Positions 41,900-50,545 are shown, numbered from the stretch's first letter. The stretch: 58,862 bases of DNA from QAMX01 sp003149835 (GCA_959600635.1 CAUGMN010000006.1:1-58862); one strand, 5' to 3'. Notes: a model not told the origin generated them from the sequence alone. Translations and numbers: made by a program.

Positions 41900-42916
41900 T
41901 CAACCCATGCTTTGAACCGTAATTTTGTCATACTGTTCGCTGTAAACCACCTCGTAGCTTTTGGCCAGCGCGACCAGCTTGTCTGCAAAAATCTGTCCGT
42001 AATAGGTATTTCGAAACTCTTCGGCGTTTTCAGAAACGTATTCCGCCTCAATCGGCAGACGTTTTATAATATAGTAGGTATTCTCCGAGGCGACGATACC
42101 ACTGATCTCATCGACCGCCAGCGCAAAGCAAGCGTCTTCAAACACGGCGTCCGTCGTCATCCCCCGAAGCAGATACAGCCCGTCCGGATTCCCGTTCATG
42201 CCGTCGTCTTCTCCATATGTATTGACCATCTCGACAAAGTCGCTTCCATTCCGGATCTTTTGCAGCAGTTCTTCGGCATACGTCCGTTTTTCCGCGGCGT
42301 TTTCCCCGTCAAATTTGACGGCCAGATACCGCACACGCACATATTCCCGCTCAATCATTTCCAGCAATTCGCCGTCCGTCAGCGTATATTCGCCGCTTTC
42401 TCCAAACATGGCCTCGTTCAGCCGGCTCTGGATATAGTCGGTTTCTAAAATCGAAACAAACAGCTCCTCCGTCATATACGACTGCGCAAGAGCGGCCTGA
42501 AACAGCTCGCCGCTCTCAAAGCTCGCCTTGACCTCGGCGAGCTGCGCCGCTGCGTATTCCGCGGAAGCGTCTCCCCTGACGATCCCATATTGTTCCGCCA
42601 TGCCCTCTACCGCAGCCATCTGCGTCAGATGTTCCGCAACCATCTCTTTGAGCACCGGAGCGTTTTCCTGGTTCCAAAACGATTCGTCGCCGTCGTCTTG
42701 CTCCGCTTTCATACTCATGAACGCATAGCGGTATTCCTCTGCGCCGATTTCTTCTCCGTTGATCTTGATCACCCACGGCACGGCGACATTTTTGCCGTCC
42801 AGCAGCAGACAGCCGGATCGTATCGTTTCGTCCGATGAGCAGGAGTTGAGCGGCAAAAGCGCAGACAGCAGCAGTATCGCGGCTAACCAACCGCGGCGTA
42901 TCAGTTTTTTCGGCAT
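41900..42916 (-). CDS. Peptidyl-prolyl isomerase-like foldase lipoprotein (PrsA/SurA type)
   Basis: A 338-residue secreted lipoprotein: hydrophobic WLAAILLLSALLPL followed by the lipobox NSC. A SurA/PrsA-like helical N-domain with EEYRYAFMSMKAEQ follows, and then a parvulin-like region (EREYVRVRYLAVKF, RNGSDFVEMVNTYGEDDG). The parvulin core is short and divergent, so isomerase activity is uncertain. It probably folds exported proteins outside the membrane. The ATG at 42916 is chosen for AAAGGAAG 6-7 nt upstream. The neighbouring spoVT order prsA-like/spoVT is frequent in Clostridia. Confidence 0.85.
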   Translation of the reverse strand: MPKKLIRRGWLAAILLLSALLPLNSCSSDETIRSGCLLLDGKNVAVPWVIKINGEEIGAEEYRYAFMSMKAEQDDGDESFWNQENAPVLKEMVAEHLTQMAAVEGMAEQYGIVRGDASAEYAAAQLAEVKASFESGELFQAALAQSYMTEELFVSILETDYIQSRLNEAMFGESGEYTLTDGELLEMIEREYVRVRYLAVKFDGENAAEKRTYAEELLQKIRNGSDFVEMVNTYGEDDGMNGNPDGLYLLRGMTTDAVFEDACFALAVDEISGIVASENTYYIIKRLPIEAEYVSENAEEFRNTYYGQIFADKLVALAKSYEVVYSEQYDKITVQSMG

Positions 42917-43020
42917 TCGAGGCTTCCTTTCCATATATGAATGATCGGGCTTTGTCGCGGATTGAGCGTTTGAAGCGGATACCGGCCCCGCGCCGGTATC
43001 CGCCTGACGTTTCTTTCGGT

Positions 43021-43725
43021 TCAAATTCCCTGCGGATGCGCGAGCGCCAGATTGACAAAGGTCTGGCGCACCAATATCTGCCCCTTTTCATTCGGATGGA
43101 TTCCGTCCTGGCAAAACAGCTCCGCGAAATTATGCTTATCCAAAAAGGCGGCGCGAACGTCGGCCAGCAGCGTCTCCGTCATATAGGCAATCTTTGTAAT
43201 GGCGTTGGAATACATCTCCTGAAAGCGGTAGATCATCTGCACGTCGCCGAGCCAGCGCAGAATATTTTCTTTTGACAGCCCCTTTGCGGCGAGAAAATCG
43301 AGGTAGCGCTCCGCGTGAATCGGCGGCAGCGACATCAGAATCGGACGAATTCCTTTCGTTTTCAGTTCCCGCAGCATTTCCACCAAAAGCTCTTCAAACG
43401 CATGAAGCGGCGTATTCGGAAGGTGTTCCTCCTCGGGGTGCGCGCTTACCTCCGCCCAGTTGAAATCGGCGTCGTTTCCGCCGAACTCCACGACGACGGA
43501 ATCACATTGAAGCCCCTTTTTCAGCGCATCCGTAAAATAGCGGTAGCCTTTTCGGATGGTACAGCCGAAACGCGCAAAATTGCTGATCTGCACATCAGGC
43601 AGCTCCTCGGCCAGCTTTTCAAAAGCCTCGTTTGCAACCGAGTAATGGCGCGTTTTTTCATCATAAATGACGCCCTTTAAGATGGAGTCTCCATAAATTG
43701 CAATTTTTTTGATTTTTTGCAGCAT
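43021..43725 (-). CDS. SGNH/GDSL hydrolase
   Basis: Cytoplasmic-looking esterase or lipase of 234 residues. Block I is IAIYGDSILKG with the catalytic Ser, block III VVVEFGGNDADF, and block V DGIHPNEKG with Asp and His. There is no signal peptide. The ATG at 43725 follows AGGA by 8 nt; ten more in-frame codons upstream lack a ribosome site. Probable acyl-ester or carbohydrate-ester hydrolase. A second SGNH protein of different layout lies at 55731. Confidence 0.9.
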   Translation of the reverse strand: MLQKIKKIAIYGDSILKGVIYDEKTRHYSVANEAFEKLAEELPDVQISNFARFGCTIRKGYRYFTDALKKGLQCDSVVVEFGGNDADFNWAEVSAHPEEEHLPNTPLHAFEELLVEMLRELKTKGIRPILMSLPPIHAERYLDFLAAKGLSKENILRWLGDVQMIYRFQEMYSNAITKIAYMTETLLADVRAAFLDKHNFAELFCQDGIHPNEKGQILVRQTFVNLALAHPQGI

Positions 43726-43766
43726 ATCTCCGTTCCTCGCCTGTGAAATTTCCAAAATTTTAGGTA

Positions 43767-43795
43767 TTCCACATTTTCAAAATCTGTTGTATAAT
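43767..43795 (+). promoter_or_regulatory. Promoter of the MecA-like gene
   Basis: TTCCAC (43767-43772), a 17-bp spacer and TATAAT (43790-43795). The transcript would begin near 43802, leaving a leader of about 185 nt. Confidence 0.65.
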
Positions 43796-43801
43796 CATCT
43801 T

Positions 43802-43988
43802 GTCCGTTTTCATATAGATAATCAGGCAAAAAATAAGGCTCTTCCGAACAATGTCAGCAGGGGTTCAACGCCCCTTGGACGGCGCCTATCGGCGATGAAA
43901 ACGAGGCCCCCTGTTTCTCGGAACTCCTGCGGCAACGCCTGTCGGAAACAGGTTCAATAAGAAATGGTGTGAGAGGATGATCTTCCCG
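43802..43988 (+). other. Structured 5' leader of the MecA-like gene
   Basis: The leader can form a short stem AGGGG/CCCCT (43859-43863 with 43871-43875) and a long-range helix CCTGTTTC/GAAACAGG (43910-43917 with 43945-43952) closing a 27-nt GC-rich loop. The ribosome site GAGAGG follows 20 nt later. No known riboswitch class is recognised. Confidence 0.4.
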
Positions 43989-44486
43989 ATGCGAAAGCTT
44001 TTGCTCGGCAGGTACAGCGCAGTCATTTTTCTGGAAGAAGAGGACGCCTATTTGCTCGACGGTATTTACGACGAGCTGCGGCGCAAGGACACGGCGCGGC
44101 TGATTCTCGACATCGCCGGCGTCACCCTGCCGGACGACGAGCTTTACATAGAACTGTTTGAAAAGGAGGGGCGAAACATCCTGTTCGTCACCGCCGGAGA
44201 CGACGGCGACGGCTGCCTCGTCTACCGGTTTGACAACGCCGATAATCTGATGGACGCCGTCAACTCGGTAAAGAGCCGTTTGCAGGCGCCGGACAATTCT
44301 GAGCTGTATGAATACCGCGGCGGGCTGTATCTGCTGCTGACGCCTCCATACGGCATCAAGCCGGAACAGCTCCGCGAATTCGGCGACGGCGTCGCCCGCC
44401 CCCGCGATTTCCGCGCTTATCTGCGCGAGTATGGGCGGCTTCTCTCGTCCCCCGCCGCGCTCAGCGAGCTGGCGACACATTTTTGA
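43989..44486 (+). CDS. MecA-like adaptor protein
   Basis: A 165-residue cytoplasmic protein resembling the ClpC adaptor MecA over its whole length. The N-part has acidic sequence (FLEEEDAYLLDGIYDELRRK) and GRNILFVTAGDDGD; the C-part has YRFDNADNLMDAVNSV, SELYEYRGGLYLLL, then EFGDGVARPRDFRAYLREYG and RLLSSPAALSELATHF, which follow the MecA/YpbH C-terminal pattern. MecA delivers targets to ClpCP. No ClpC or competence gene is here. The ATG at 43989 is preferred, as GAGAGG is too close to the ATG at 43977. Assignment is by pattern, not alignment. Confidence 0.65.
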   Translation: MRKLLLGRYSAVIFLEEEDAYLLDGIYDELRRKDTARLILDIAGVTLPDDELYIELFEKEGRNILFVTAGDDGDGCLVYRFDNADNLMDAVNSVKSRLQAPDNSELYEYRGGLYLLLTPPYGIKPEQLREFGDGVARPRDFRAYLREYGRLLSSPAALSELATHF

Positions 44487-44716
44487 CCGCTCTGCGTATC
44501 TGTATCGCCGGAAACCACAGCCGCACGCATCTGAGAAGCCCAGCAGACGCCGCGAGTCAGTGCGATTGAAATGCCGGCGCACAGATTGCGGCGGCTTTTC
44601 TGCCGGCGGGAAGATCCCGATCGTCTCTCCGCCGGCGGCCAGAAACGGTCTGACCGGCGCGGAGCCGCCGGAACGGATTTTCGCAGCCGGATCAGCGGCA
44701 AAGCTTCGCCGCGGTT

Positions 44717-45658
44717 TTATTCGACGCGGCCGGTCTGAATGACCCGCTCCGCCTCCGGGCGCGTCGGGCATGACGAGGCGCCGCCAAGCCTTGCGACGCT
44801 CAGCGAGCCGCAGGCGTTGCCGTAACAGAGCGCCTTCTCAATCGACAGCCCCGACAAAAACGCGCAGAGAAAGCCCGCGTTAAACGAATCGCCCGCGCCG
44901 GTCGTATCCCTGACCGGCGCGTCATACGTCTCCGCCTCGTAAAGTCTGCCGTCCGAGGCGCTGACGGCGCCTTTTTTTCCACATTTTACCGTGCAGATCC
45001 GGCAGCGCTTAGAAAGCTCGAGCGCCGCCGCTTTGATATCGTCGCATCTCGTAATCGCCGCCGCTTCCAGCTCGTTGGGCAGAAACACATCCGTGTGTTC
45101 GAGCACGTCGGAAAGACCGTAGTCCCAGACAAGGCTGTCATCCCAGCCGGCGTCCAGCGAGGTCGTGGCCCCCGCCTCGTGCGCCCGCTCAAACAGCCGC
45201 GCCAGCCCCGGCCGCAGGGCGCTTTGCAGGAAAAACGAGCCGACGTGGATATGGCGCGTCTCTTTCAGCAGCGCGGCGTCGATCTCCTCGGCGCGCAAGG
45301 CGCTGATCGCGCCGAGATAGGTGACCATCGCCCGGTCGGTATTATTCTTTGCGGACATGGAAACGGTTATGCCGGTTTGGATACCTGCGTCGACAATCAG
45401 ATGCGTCAGGTCGACGCCGTAGGAGGCCAGCGTCTCCGCCGCAAGCGTCCCGTAGCCGTCCTGGCCGACCTTGCCCACAAACGCGGTCTTCATGCCGAGC
45501 CCGGCCATTCCCGCCGCGCAGATCGCCGTAGAGCTGCCCATCGTCAGCGTACAGGTTTCGGCGATCAGCTCGCGCCCCGGAATCGGCAGCGAGCTCATCC
45601 CGGTCAGAATCAGATCGACGTTGAGCTCGCCGACCGCCAGCACATCATATTGCTTCAT
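44717..45658 (-). CDS. PfkB family carbohydrate kinase
   Basis: Predicted sugar or nucleoside kinase of the ribokinase superfamily (313 residues). Signature 1 is in TMGSSTAICAAGMAGLGM and FVGKVGQDGYG; signature 2 is DTTGAGDSFNAGFLCAF with the catalytic Asp. The N-terminus GELNVDLILTG is typical. It is the third gene of a unit after an amidohydrolase and a SIS-domain protein, with an 89-bp gap to the SIS gene and AGGAG before its ATG. FrlD- and FraD-type kinases for sugar-amine adducts belong to this family, but the substrate cannot be read. The 230 bp beyond its stop hold only GC-rich stems, e.g. GCGGC/GCCGC at 44695-44712 with a T-run for the convergent gene. Confidence 0.92.
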   Translation of the reverse strand: MKQYDVLAVGELNVDLILTGMSSLPIPGRELIAETCTLTMGSSTAICAAGMAGLGMKTAFVGKVGQDGYGTLAAETLASYGVDLTHLIVDAGIQTGITVSMSAKNNTDRAMVTYLGAISALRAEEIDAALLKETRHIHVGSFFLQSALRPGLARLFERAHEAGATTSLDAGWDDSLVWDYGLSDVLEHTDVFLPNELEAAAITRCDDIKAAALELSKRCRICTVKCGKKGAVSASDGRLYEAETYDAPVRDTTGAGDSFNAGFLCAFLSGLSIEKALCYGNACGSLSVARLGGASSCPTRPEAERVIQTGRVE

Positions 45659-45747
45659 ACCATGCTTCTCCTATGCTTTGTCGGGAGCGGAAACGCTCCG
45701 CAGGGTTCGGCGCGGCTTCTTCAACCGGGATACCGCCGCGTTTTTTC

Positions 45748-46782
45748 TCACAGCTTGATCCACGCGTCGAGGCCGGCCGGCGCGTCGGGGTTGACGCCGC
45801 GGACAAGCGCCTTGTAATAAGCGGCAAACTGGCAGATAACGATCAGCGCCAGACCGCGGCCGATCACGTCGAGCGGACGGCCGAAAGCGATGTTCTCATA
45901 GACCTTCGGCAGCGGCTTTTCCTCGTCCGAAAAAGTCACGACGGTCGCATATTTTTTCGTGATGTCCGCGACCAGCCGGCATTCCTGCTCGCCGGCGGCG
46001 CCGAGACAGGCGATGACCAGCGTCGTCTTGCCGATAATGACCATCGGGCCGTGGCGGCTGTCGAGCAGGCCGTAATAGTTGGACGGCAGCTGGCAGATTT
46101 CCTTGAAAGCCAGCGCGCCCTCCTCGGCGATGCCGCCGATCTCGCCGTCCGCCAAAACGACGGCGTTGTCCCATTTCTCTTTGGCCAGCCGCAAAAACAG
46201 CGGCTCGATGCGCTGAGCGTAGGCTTCGAGCGCCTCGACCGTCGCCTCCGCCTCGGCGACCGCCTCATTCTGCCTGGCAATGCCCGCAGCGACGATCGCA
46301 CCGGCCAGATAGAGGTTGGAGACCGTCCGCGTCTGGCAGACGCTCTCGTCAAACGCCCACGGCATTGTAAACGTGACGTCCGCGAGCTCGGCAATCGGCG
46401 CGCCCTCGACGCAGGTCAGCGCGATCACCCGCACAGGTACGAGCGCTTTGACCGCTTCCAGCGCTTTGAGAACCTCGCTGGTGCTGCCCGAGCGCGTCAC
46501 CGCGACGATCACCGCGTTGTCCAGAGCCAGCTTATAGTTCTCCGTGTGCAGCATCAGATCGCCCGCCGCAAGGCTCATCGACGCTTTGCCCGACAGATTC
46601 CGATAAATCGCTTCCAGCGATTTGGAGACGGAAAAGCTCGATCCGCAGCCGAGGAATGCGACCGTCTGGTACGGCTTTTCCTCTAAAAAACGGTTCAGCA
46701 CGTTGATACGGTTGCGGATATAGACCGCCGTCTCCCGCAGCGCCGAAAACTGACCCTTCATCTCGTCATACGTTTTGCTCAT
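45748..46782 (-). CDS. SIS-domain sugar isomerase or deglycase-like protein
   Basis: A 344-residue protein with two SIS domains, as in the isomerase half of GlmS, AgaS and the FrlB/FraB deglycases. The first domain shows FLGCGSSFSVSKSLEAIYR and AVTRSGSTSEVLKALEAVKA (phosphosugar loop); the second shows FKEICQLPSNYYGLLDSRHG with a His and Glu in the region used for catalysis. There is no glutaminase domain, so it is not GlmS. With the adjacent kinase it could process a phosphorylated amino sugar or Amadori product. GAGG lies 10 nt before the ATG. An A/T-rich stretch with TATAAT lies just upstream at 46818-46829, a weak internal promoter. Confidence 0.88.
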   Translation of the reverse strand: MSKTYDEMKGQFSALRETAVYIRNRINVLNRFLEEKPYQTVAFLGCGSSFSVSKSLEAIYRNLSGKASMSLAAGDLMLHTENYKLALDNAVIVAVTRSGSTSEVLKALEAVKALVPVRVIALTCVEGAPIAELADVTFTMPWAFDESVCQTRTVSNLYLAGAIVAAGIARQNEAVAEAEATVEALEAYAQRIEPLFLRLAKEKWDNAVVLADGEIGGIAEEGALAFKEICQLPSNYYGLLDSRHGPMVIIGKTTLVIACLGAAGEQECRLVADITKKYATVVTFSDEEKPLPKVYENIAFGRPLDVIGRGLALIVICQFAAYYKALVRGVNPDAPAGLDAWIKL

Positions 46783-46871
46783 GTTCCATCGACCTCATTA
46801 TCTCATTATAATGTTATGTATTTTTCCGCATCAGAGAATGCCGCATTTCCTGGTCCGCTGCGGCCCGGCTT

Positions 46872-47906
46872 TTACCATGGCCCGATGAGCCGCATGATAT
46901 TCTTCGTATAGACCTTTTCCAGCACCTCGTCGGGCAGATCCACGCCGTAGATGCGCCACCTGCCCTGCCTGCCGTTGGGCGTGGCGTCGTAACGGAAGTA
47001 TTCGTCCCGCGTTTCCAGAAACCGGAAGTAAATCTTGTGGCGCGTCATATCCGTCGTCGGCGTCATATCGGTGCCGAAAAGAATCCGGTCGGCGTATTGC
47101 TCAAAGAAGCGCCGCGCCGTATAGGGCTGACGGCCGAGCTCGGAAATGCGTTCGGCGATATCGACGTACATATTCGGCAGCTCGTCGAGCCAGCGCCCGA
47201 CTGCGGCGAGGTTTTCCGAATAGCCCGCGACGTGCGCCAGAATAAACGTCGTCTTCGGATTGCTCTTCACCAGCCGGTACTGCATTTCCATCAGCTCGTT
47301 GAAACCGTACAGCTCCGGCGCATTAAACGCCCAGTCCGGGTGCTCGTTGAGCTCCTCGTAGCGCTCGTTGGAGGCGTCGATCTGCTTGAAAAACGCGACC
47401 GGATCGGCGATATGGAAGAGCACCGGCAGCCCGAACTCCGCGGCGCACTGCCAGATACAGCCGAGCCGCTCGTCGTCCGGGCGGATAAAGCGGCCGTCGG
47501 GATAGCGGTAAAGAAGCCCGATGACTTTCCAGAATTTCAGGCCGGCCACGCCCTTTTCCTTCGCTGTCCTGATCGTCCGGTAGACAAGCGTTTCAAAATC
47601 GCGCTCTCCGGCGCGCGTCACGTCGACGCTCGAAAACGTCCGGATAAACCCGTCCGATTCCGCGGTTTTGGCCAGCATTTTGTCCAGCTCGTCGCCCCAG
47701 AAGCCGTCTACGTTGACGATTCCGGCAAGGCCGACCGATTTGAGCGCTTCGACGACCGCGCGCGTATCATAGGCGGCGTTGTAGTTGTCGCCCAGAAGCA
47801 GCTTTCCCCAGTGAGAATGCGAATCGACGACCGGCAGGCGCGAGCGCTGTACGTCGGTTTCGGCGACAACCAGCTCGCTGACCGGCGTATATTCTTCCAG
47901 CTGCAC
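46872..47906 (-). CDS. Amidohydrolase family 2 protein
   Basis: A 344-residue TIM-barrel metal-dependent hydrolase. Metal motifs are HxH in VVDSHSHWGKLLLG, the His in VLFHIADP, the His in FILAHVAGY and the Asp in ILFGTDMTPTTD. The C-terminal EVLEKVYTKNIMRLIG is typical of Pfam family Amidohydro_2, which includes decarboxylases and lactonases. The GTG at 47906 is chosen because AAAGGGGG lies 6 nt upstream; a TTG 21 nt earlier overlaps that site. It starts 47 bp after hisE and precedes the SIS and kinase genes. Activity unknown. Confidence 0.88.
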   Translation of the reverse strand: MQLEEYTPVSELVVAETDVQRSRLPVVDSHSHWGKLLLGDNYNAAYDTRAVVEALKSVGLAGIVNVDGFWGDELDKMLAKTAESDGFIRTFSSVDVTRAGERDFETLVYRTIRTAKEKGVAGLKFWKVIGLLYRYPDGRFIRPDDERLGCIWQCAAEFGLPVLFHIADPVAFFKQIDASNERYEELNEHPDWAFNAPELYGFNELMEMQYRLVKSNPKTTFILAHVAGYSENLAAVGRWLDELPNMYVDIAERISELGRQPYTARRFFEQYADRILFGTDMTPTTDMTRHKIYFRFLETRDEYFRYDATPNGRQGRWRIYGVDLPDEVLEKVYTKNIMRLIGPW

Positions 47907-47953
47907 GGAAATTCCCCCTTTGTTCAAGAATCATATGCCGCCGCCCAAGCGAA

Positions 47954-48280
47954 TCATGTGTTGCGGTCGGTATTTTTCATCTGTTTCAGGTTGCCGATCT
48001 TGGCGCTGCGGGCGGAGAGCTCGGCGTAAACGTCGTCGAGCGCGACGCCGCACTCGTTCATCATCACGGTCAGGTGATAGATCAGATCGCAGACTTCCAG
48101 GCAGATCTGCTCGCGGTCGCCGTTTTTTGCGGCGATAATGACCTCGCCGCTCTCCTCGGCAACTTTCTTGAGAATCTTGTCGAGCCCTTTTTCAAACAGA
48201 TAACAGGTATACGAGCCCTCCTGCGGCGCGGCGCGGCGGCTCGCGACCACCTCGGTCAGTTCCTTCAAAACGTCAGGCAT
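47954..48280 (-). CDS. hisE: Phosphoribosyl-ATP pyrophosphohydrolase HisE
   Basis: Second step of histidine synthesis: hydrolyses phosphoribosyl-ATP to phosphoribosyl-AMP. The 108-residue protein is an all-alpha MazG-like fold; the motif KKVAEESGEVIIAAKNGDRE and ICLEVCDLIYHLTVMM holds the metal-binding Glu and Asp. It is encoded separately from HisI, whereas many bacteria fuse them. GAGGAG lies 11 nt before the ATG. A decayed fragment separates it from hisI. Confidence 0.95.
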   Translation of the reverse strand: MPDVLKELTEVVASRRAAPQEGSYTCYLFEKGLDKILKKVAEESGEVIIAAKNGDREQICLEVCDLIYHLTVMMNECGVALDDVYAELSARSAKIGNLKQMKNTDRNT

Positions 48281-48286
48281 ATATAG

Positions 48287-48450
48287 TCATTCTCCTCGTG
48301 TGTAATTTGATTCAGAGCGTTTGGCCAGTCTGTCCGCCGTTAGCAAGCAAGGATTTTCTCTCATTGGAGCAGCATATGCTCTGAGCTGCTCTTCAAGCCG
48401 GAGCCCATCCAGCCATCGCCCGTTTTTGTAGCCCGCTTTATGGCGTTTTC
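48287..48450 (-). pseudogene. Fragment resembling the C-terminus of a GNAT acetyltransferase
   Basis: On the minus strand, in a frame different from hisI, the 170-bp gap between hisI and hisE reads EIRKRHKAGYKNGRWLDGLR and then LEEQLRAYAAPMRENP. The stretch GYKNGRWLD followed by a Glu-Leu-rich helix resembles the conserved end of phosphinothricin-type GNAT acetyltransferases (GFKFGRWLD plus a helix). There is no start codon, ribosome site or N-terminal half here. The gap is also more AT-rich than its flanks. I treat it as a decayed insertion; the match is by memory. Confidence 0.35.
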
Positions 48451-48771
48451 TTATTTCAATTGGGTGAAAAAGCAGGTGCGGTTGCCGGTGTGGCAGGCGG
48501 GACCGGCGGGAATCACCTTGACGAGCAGGGTGTCGGCGTCGCAGTCGAGCCAGATGGAGCGGATGGTCTGATAGTTCCCGCTCGTCTCGCCCTTGTTCCA
48601 GAGCCGGCCGCGCGAACGGCTGAAAAACCATGTGCGGCCCGTTTCGATTGATTTTTGCAGGGATTCGCGGTTCATATAGGCGAGCATGAGCACCTCGCCC
48701 GTCTCATCGTTCTGCACGATTGCGGGCACCAGATCGCTGATTTCAAAAATCCGTTCGAGCTCGTTGTCCAT
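48451..48771 (-). CDS. hisI: Phosphoribosyl-AMP cyclohydrolase HisI
   Basis: Third step of histidine synthesis: opens the purine ring of phosphoribosyl-AMP. The 106-residue zinc enzyme has LMLAYMNRESLQKSIETGRT, RLWNKGETSGNYQ, the metal-binding DCDADTLL and CHTGNRTCFF with the Cys ligands. It is the single-domain form. AAGGAG lies 9 nt before the ATG. Downstream of hisF by 168 bp, where I see no gene. Confidence 0.95.
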   Translation of the reverse strand: MDNELERIFEISDLVPAIVQNDETGEVLMLAYMNRESLQKSIETGRTWFFSRSRGRLWNKGETSGNYQTIRSIWLDCDADTLLVKVIPAGPACHTGNRTCFFTQLK

Positions 48772-48939
48772 ATTCGGTCGCTCCTTTTTCTTTTTCAGTT
48801 TTTCGCCCTCCGGCGCGACGGCCGGGTGGGGACGAACCCCGTCCCGGCAAAGCCGCTTTTCAAAGGAAAACGCCAGGGGCGCCTTTCGCGTTCACGTTTT
48901 TTCGGAATCGCGTGCATCAAAGCCTTCCACCGAACCGTT

Positions 48940-49704
48940 TTACCGGCCGATTCGCACGGGAATCCCGCGCTCTGCGAGAAAGCGTTTCAACTCGACGATA
49001 TCGACCTCGCGGTAATGAAACAGCGACGCCGCCAAGGCGGCCGAGACCTTGGTCTGCTCAAAAGCCTCCTGGAAATGCGCCATGCTGCCCGCGCCGCCCG
49101 AGGCGATGACCGGGATATGGACGGCTTCGCAGACGGCGTTCAGCGCCGGCAGGTCGTAGCCCTGCTTGGTTCCGTCGGCGTCCATGGAGGTGACAAGCAG
49201 CTCTCCGGCGCCGAGCGCCTCCGCCTTTGCGGCCCACTCGACCGCGTCGAGGCCGGTGTCGATACGGCCGCCGTTGACGACGACGTGCAGTCTGCCGTCG
49301 GGCTGCCGCTTCGTGTCAATGGCCACGACGACGCATTGGCTCCCGAACAGGTCGGCGGCGCGCGCAATCAGCGCGCTGTCGCGCACGGCAGCCGAGTTGA
49401 GCGAGATCTTATCCGCTCCCGCCCGCAGCAGCGCGCGCATTTCATCGACCGATGAAATCCCGCCGCCCACCGTCAGCGGGATAAAGACCTCGCGCGCGGT
49501 GCGTTCGACGACGTCGATCACGGTTTTGCGCTGTTCGTGCGTCGCGGTGATGTCCAGAAAAACCAGCTCGTCGGCGCCCGACTCGTTATAAAATTTGGCG
49601 GCCTCGACCGGATCGCCGACGTCGCGCAGATTGACGTAATTGACGCCCTTGACGACGCGGCCGTCCTTGACATCTAAGCAGGGAATGATTCTCTTAGCCA
49701 GCAT
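48940..49704 (-). CDS. hisF: Imidazole glycerol phosphate synthase subunit HisF
   Basis: Cyclase subunit of the HisFH complex: uses ammonia made by HisH to form imidazole glycerol phosphate and AICAR. The 254-residue TIM barrel begins MLAKRIIPCLDVKDGRVVKG with the catalytic Asp11, has ADELVFLDITATHE, and PLTVGGGISSVDEM, plus DTKRQPDGRLHVVVNGG in the second half. It keeps the barrel-end phosphate site ASGGAGSMAHF. GGAGACC precedes the ATG. It is the first gene of a second his block (F-I-E) with its own promoter. Confidence 0.96.
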   Translation of the reverse strand: MLAKRIIPCLDVKDGRVVKGVNYVNLRDVGDPVEAAKFYNESGADELVFLDITATHEQRKTVIDVVERTAREVFIPLTVGGGISSVDEMRALLRAGADKISLNSAAVRDSALIARAADLFGSQCVVVAIDTKRQPDGRLHVVVNGGRIDTGLDAVEWAAKAEALGAGELLVTSMDADGTKQGYDLPALNAVCEAVHIPVIASGGAGSMAHFQEAFEQTKVSAALAASLFHYREVDIVELKRFLAERGIPVRIGR

Positions 49705-49762
49705 AAGGTCTCCTTTGTCCGCTTCGGGCGGCGCGCCGCCGCCCCGCGGTTCTATGATTGTC

Positions 49763-49771
49763 ATTATAGCA
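49763..49771 (-). promoter_or_regulatory. Extended -10 promoter of hisF
   Basis: On the minus strand TGCTATAAT (49771-49763) is a perfect extended -10. Only a run of T (49783-49791) lies where a -35 would be. It follows the terminator of the hisZ-H block, so hisFIE, and possibly the three following catabolic genes, form a second unit. Confidence 0.7.
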
Positions 49772-49888
49772 TAAATCAGGCGAAAAAAAAAGTATATTTG
49801 GTAAATGAACCGATAATTTGTCTCTTTTCCAAGCGTTGGGAAACCAGAAAGAAACGCAAGCGCCCTTTCCAAAAATCCTTCATCCGGT

Positions 49889-49928
49889 AAAAAAACAAGC
49901 GCGCCCGTCTCCGCGGAGACGGGCGCGC
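49889..49928 (-). terminator. Terminator of the hisZGDCBH operon
   Basis: On the minus strand GCGCGCCCGTCTC (49928-49916) pairs with its complement at 49911-49899 around a CGCG loop, followed by TTG and T7 (49895-49889). It is 18 bp after the hisH stop. Confidence 0.92.
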
Positions 49929-49945
49929 CGGTCGGATGGAAGCGC

Positions 49946-50545
49946 TTACATCCGGCAGAACCGCTCCAAAAGAGTCAGCCCCGCTTCGCCGCTCTTTTCA
50001 GGGTGGAACTGCGCGCCGAGCACATTTCCCGAGGCGACCAGCGCCGGAATGCTTTCGCCGTATTCGGCGTCGGCGGCGACATAGCGCGGCTCGCAGTCGG
50101 CGCGGAAGGAATGGACAAAGTACATATATTGCCCGCTGTCCTGCGGCCGGAGAACGGCCGTATCAAAGCGGACGCTGAGCGCGTTCCAGCCCATGTGCGG
50201 CACGGGCAGCCCGCCCGCGTCAATCGGAATCACGCGGCCTGGAATCAGGCCAAGCCCTTGTGTACAGCCGAATTCAAGGCTCTCGTCAAACAGCATCTGC
50301 ATCCCCAGACAGACGCCGAGAAAGGGTTTTCCGCTCTGCGCGAAACGGCGCACGGGCTCTGTGAGGCCGCGCGCGGCAAGCTCCTTCATCGCGGCGCCAA
50401 AGGCGCCGACCCCGGGCAGAATCAGCCGGTCGCAGCCGTCGAGCGATTCCGCTTCCGCGCATATGCGCGCTTCCGCGCCCAGATAATCCAGCGCGTTGCG
50501 CACGCTGTGCAAATTGCCCGCGCCGTAATCCACGATTCCGATCAT
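49946..50545 (-). CDS. hisH: Imidazole glycerol phosphate synthase subunit HisH
   Basis: Glutaminase subunit of HisFH (199 residues, class I glutamine amidotransferase). The oxyanion strand is ILPGVGAFGAAM, the nucleophile Cys is in GVCLGMQMLFDES, and the catalytic His and Glu are in AQFHPEKSGEAG. Its ATG overlaps the hisB stop (TGATG). It ends the first his block and is separated from its partner hisF by a terminator and a new promoter, which is unusual. Confidence 0.96.
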   Translation of the reverse strand: MIGIVDYGAGNLHSVRNALDYLGAEARICAEAESLDGCDRLILPGVGAFGAAMKELAARGLTEPVRRFAQSGKPFLGVCLGMQMLFDESLEFGCTQGLGLIPGRVIPIDAGGLPVPHMGWNALSVRFDTAVLRPQDSGQYMYFVHSFRADCEPRYVAADAEYGESIPALVASGNVLGAQFHPEKSGEAGLTLLERFCRM

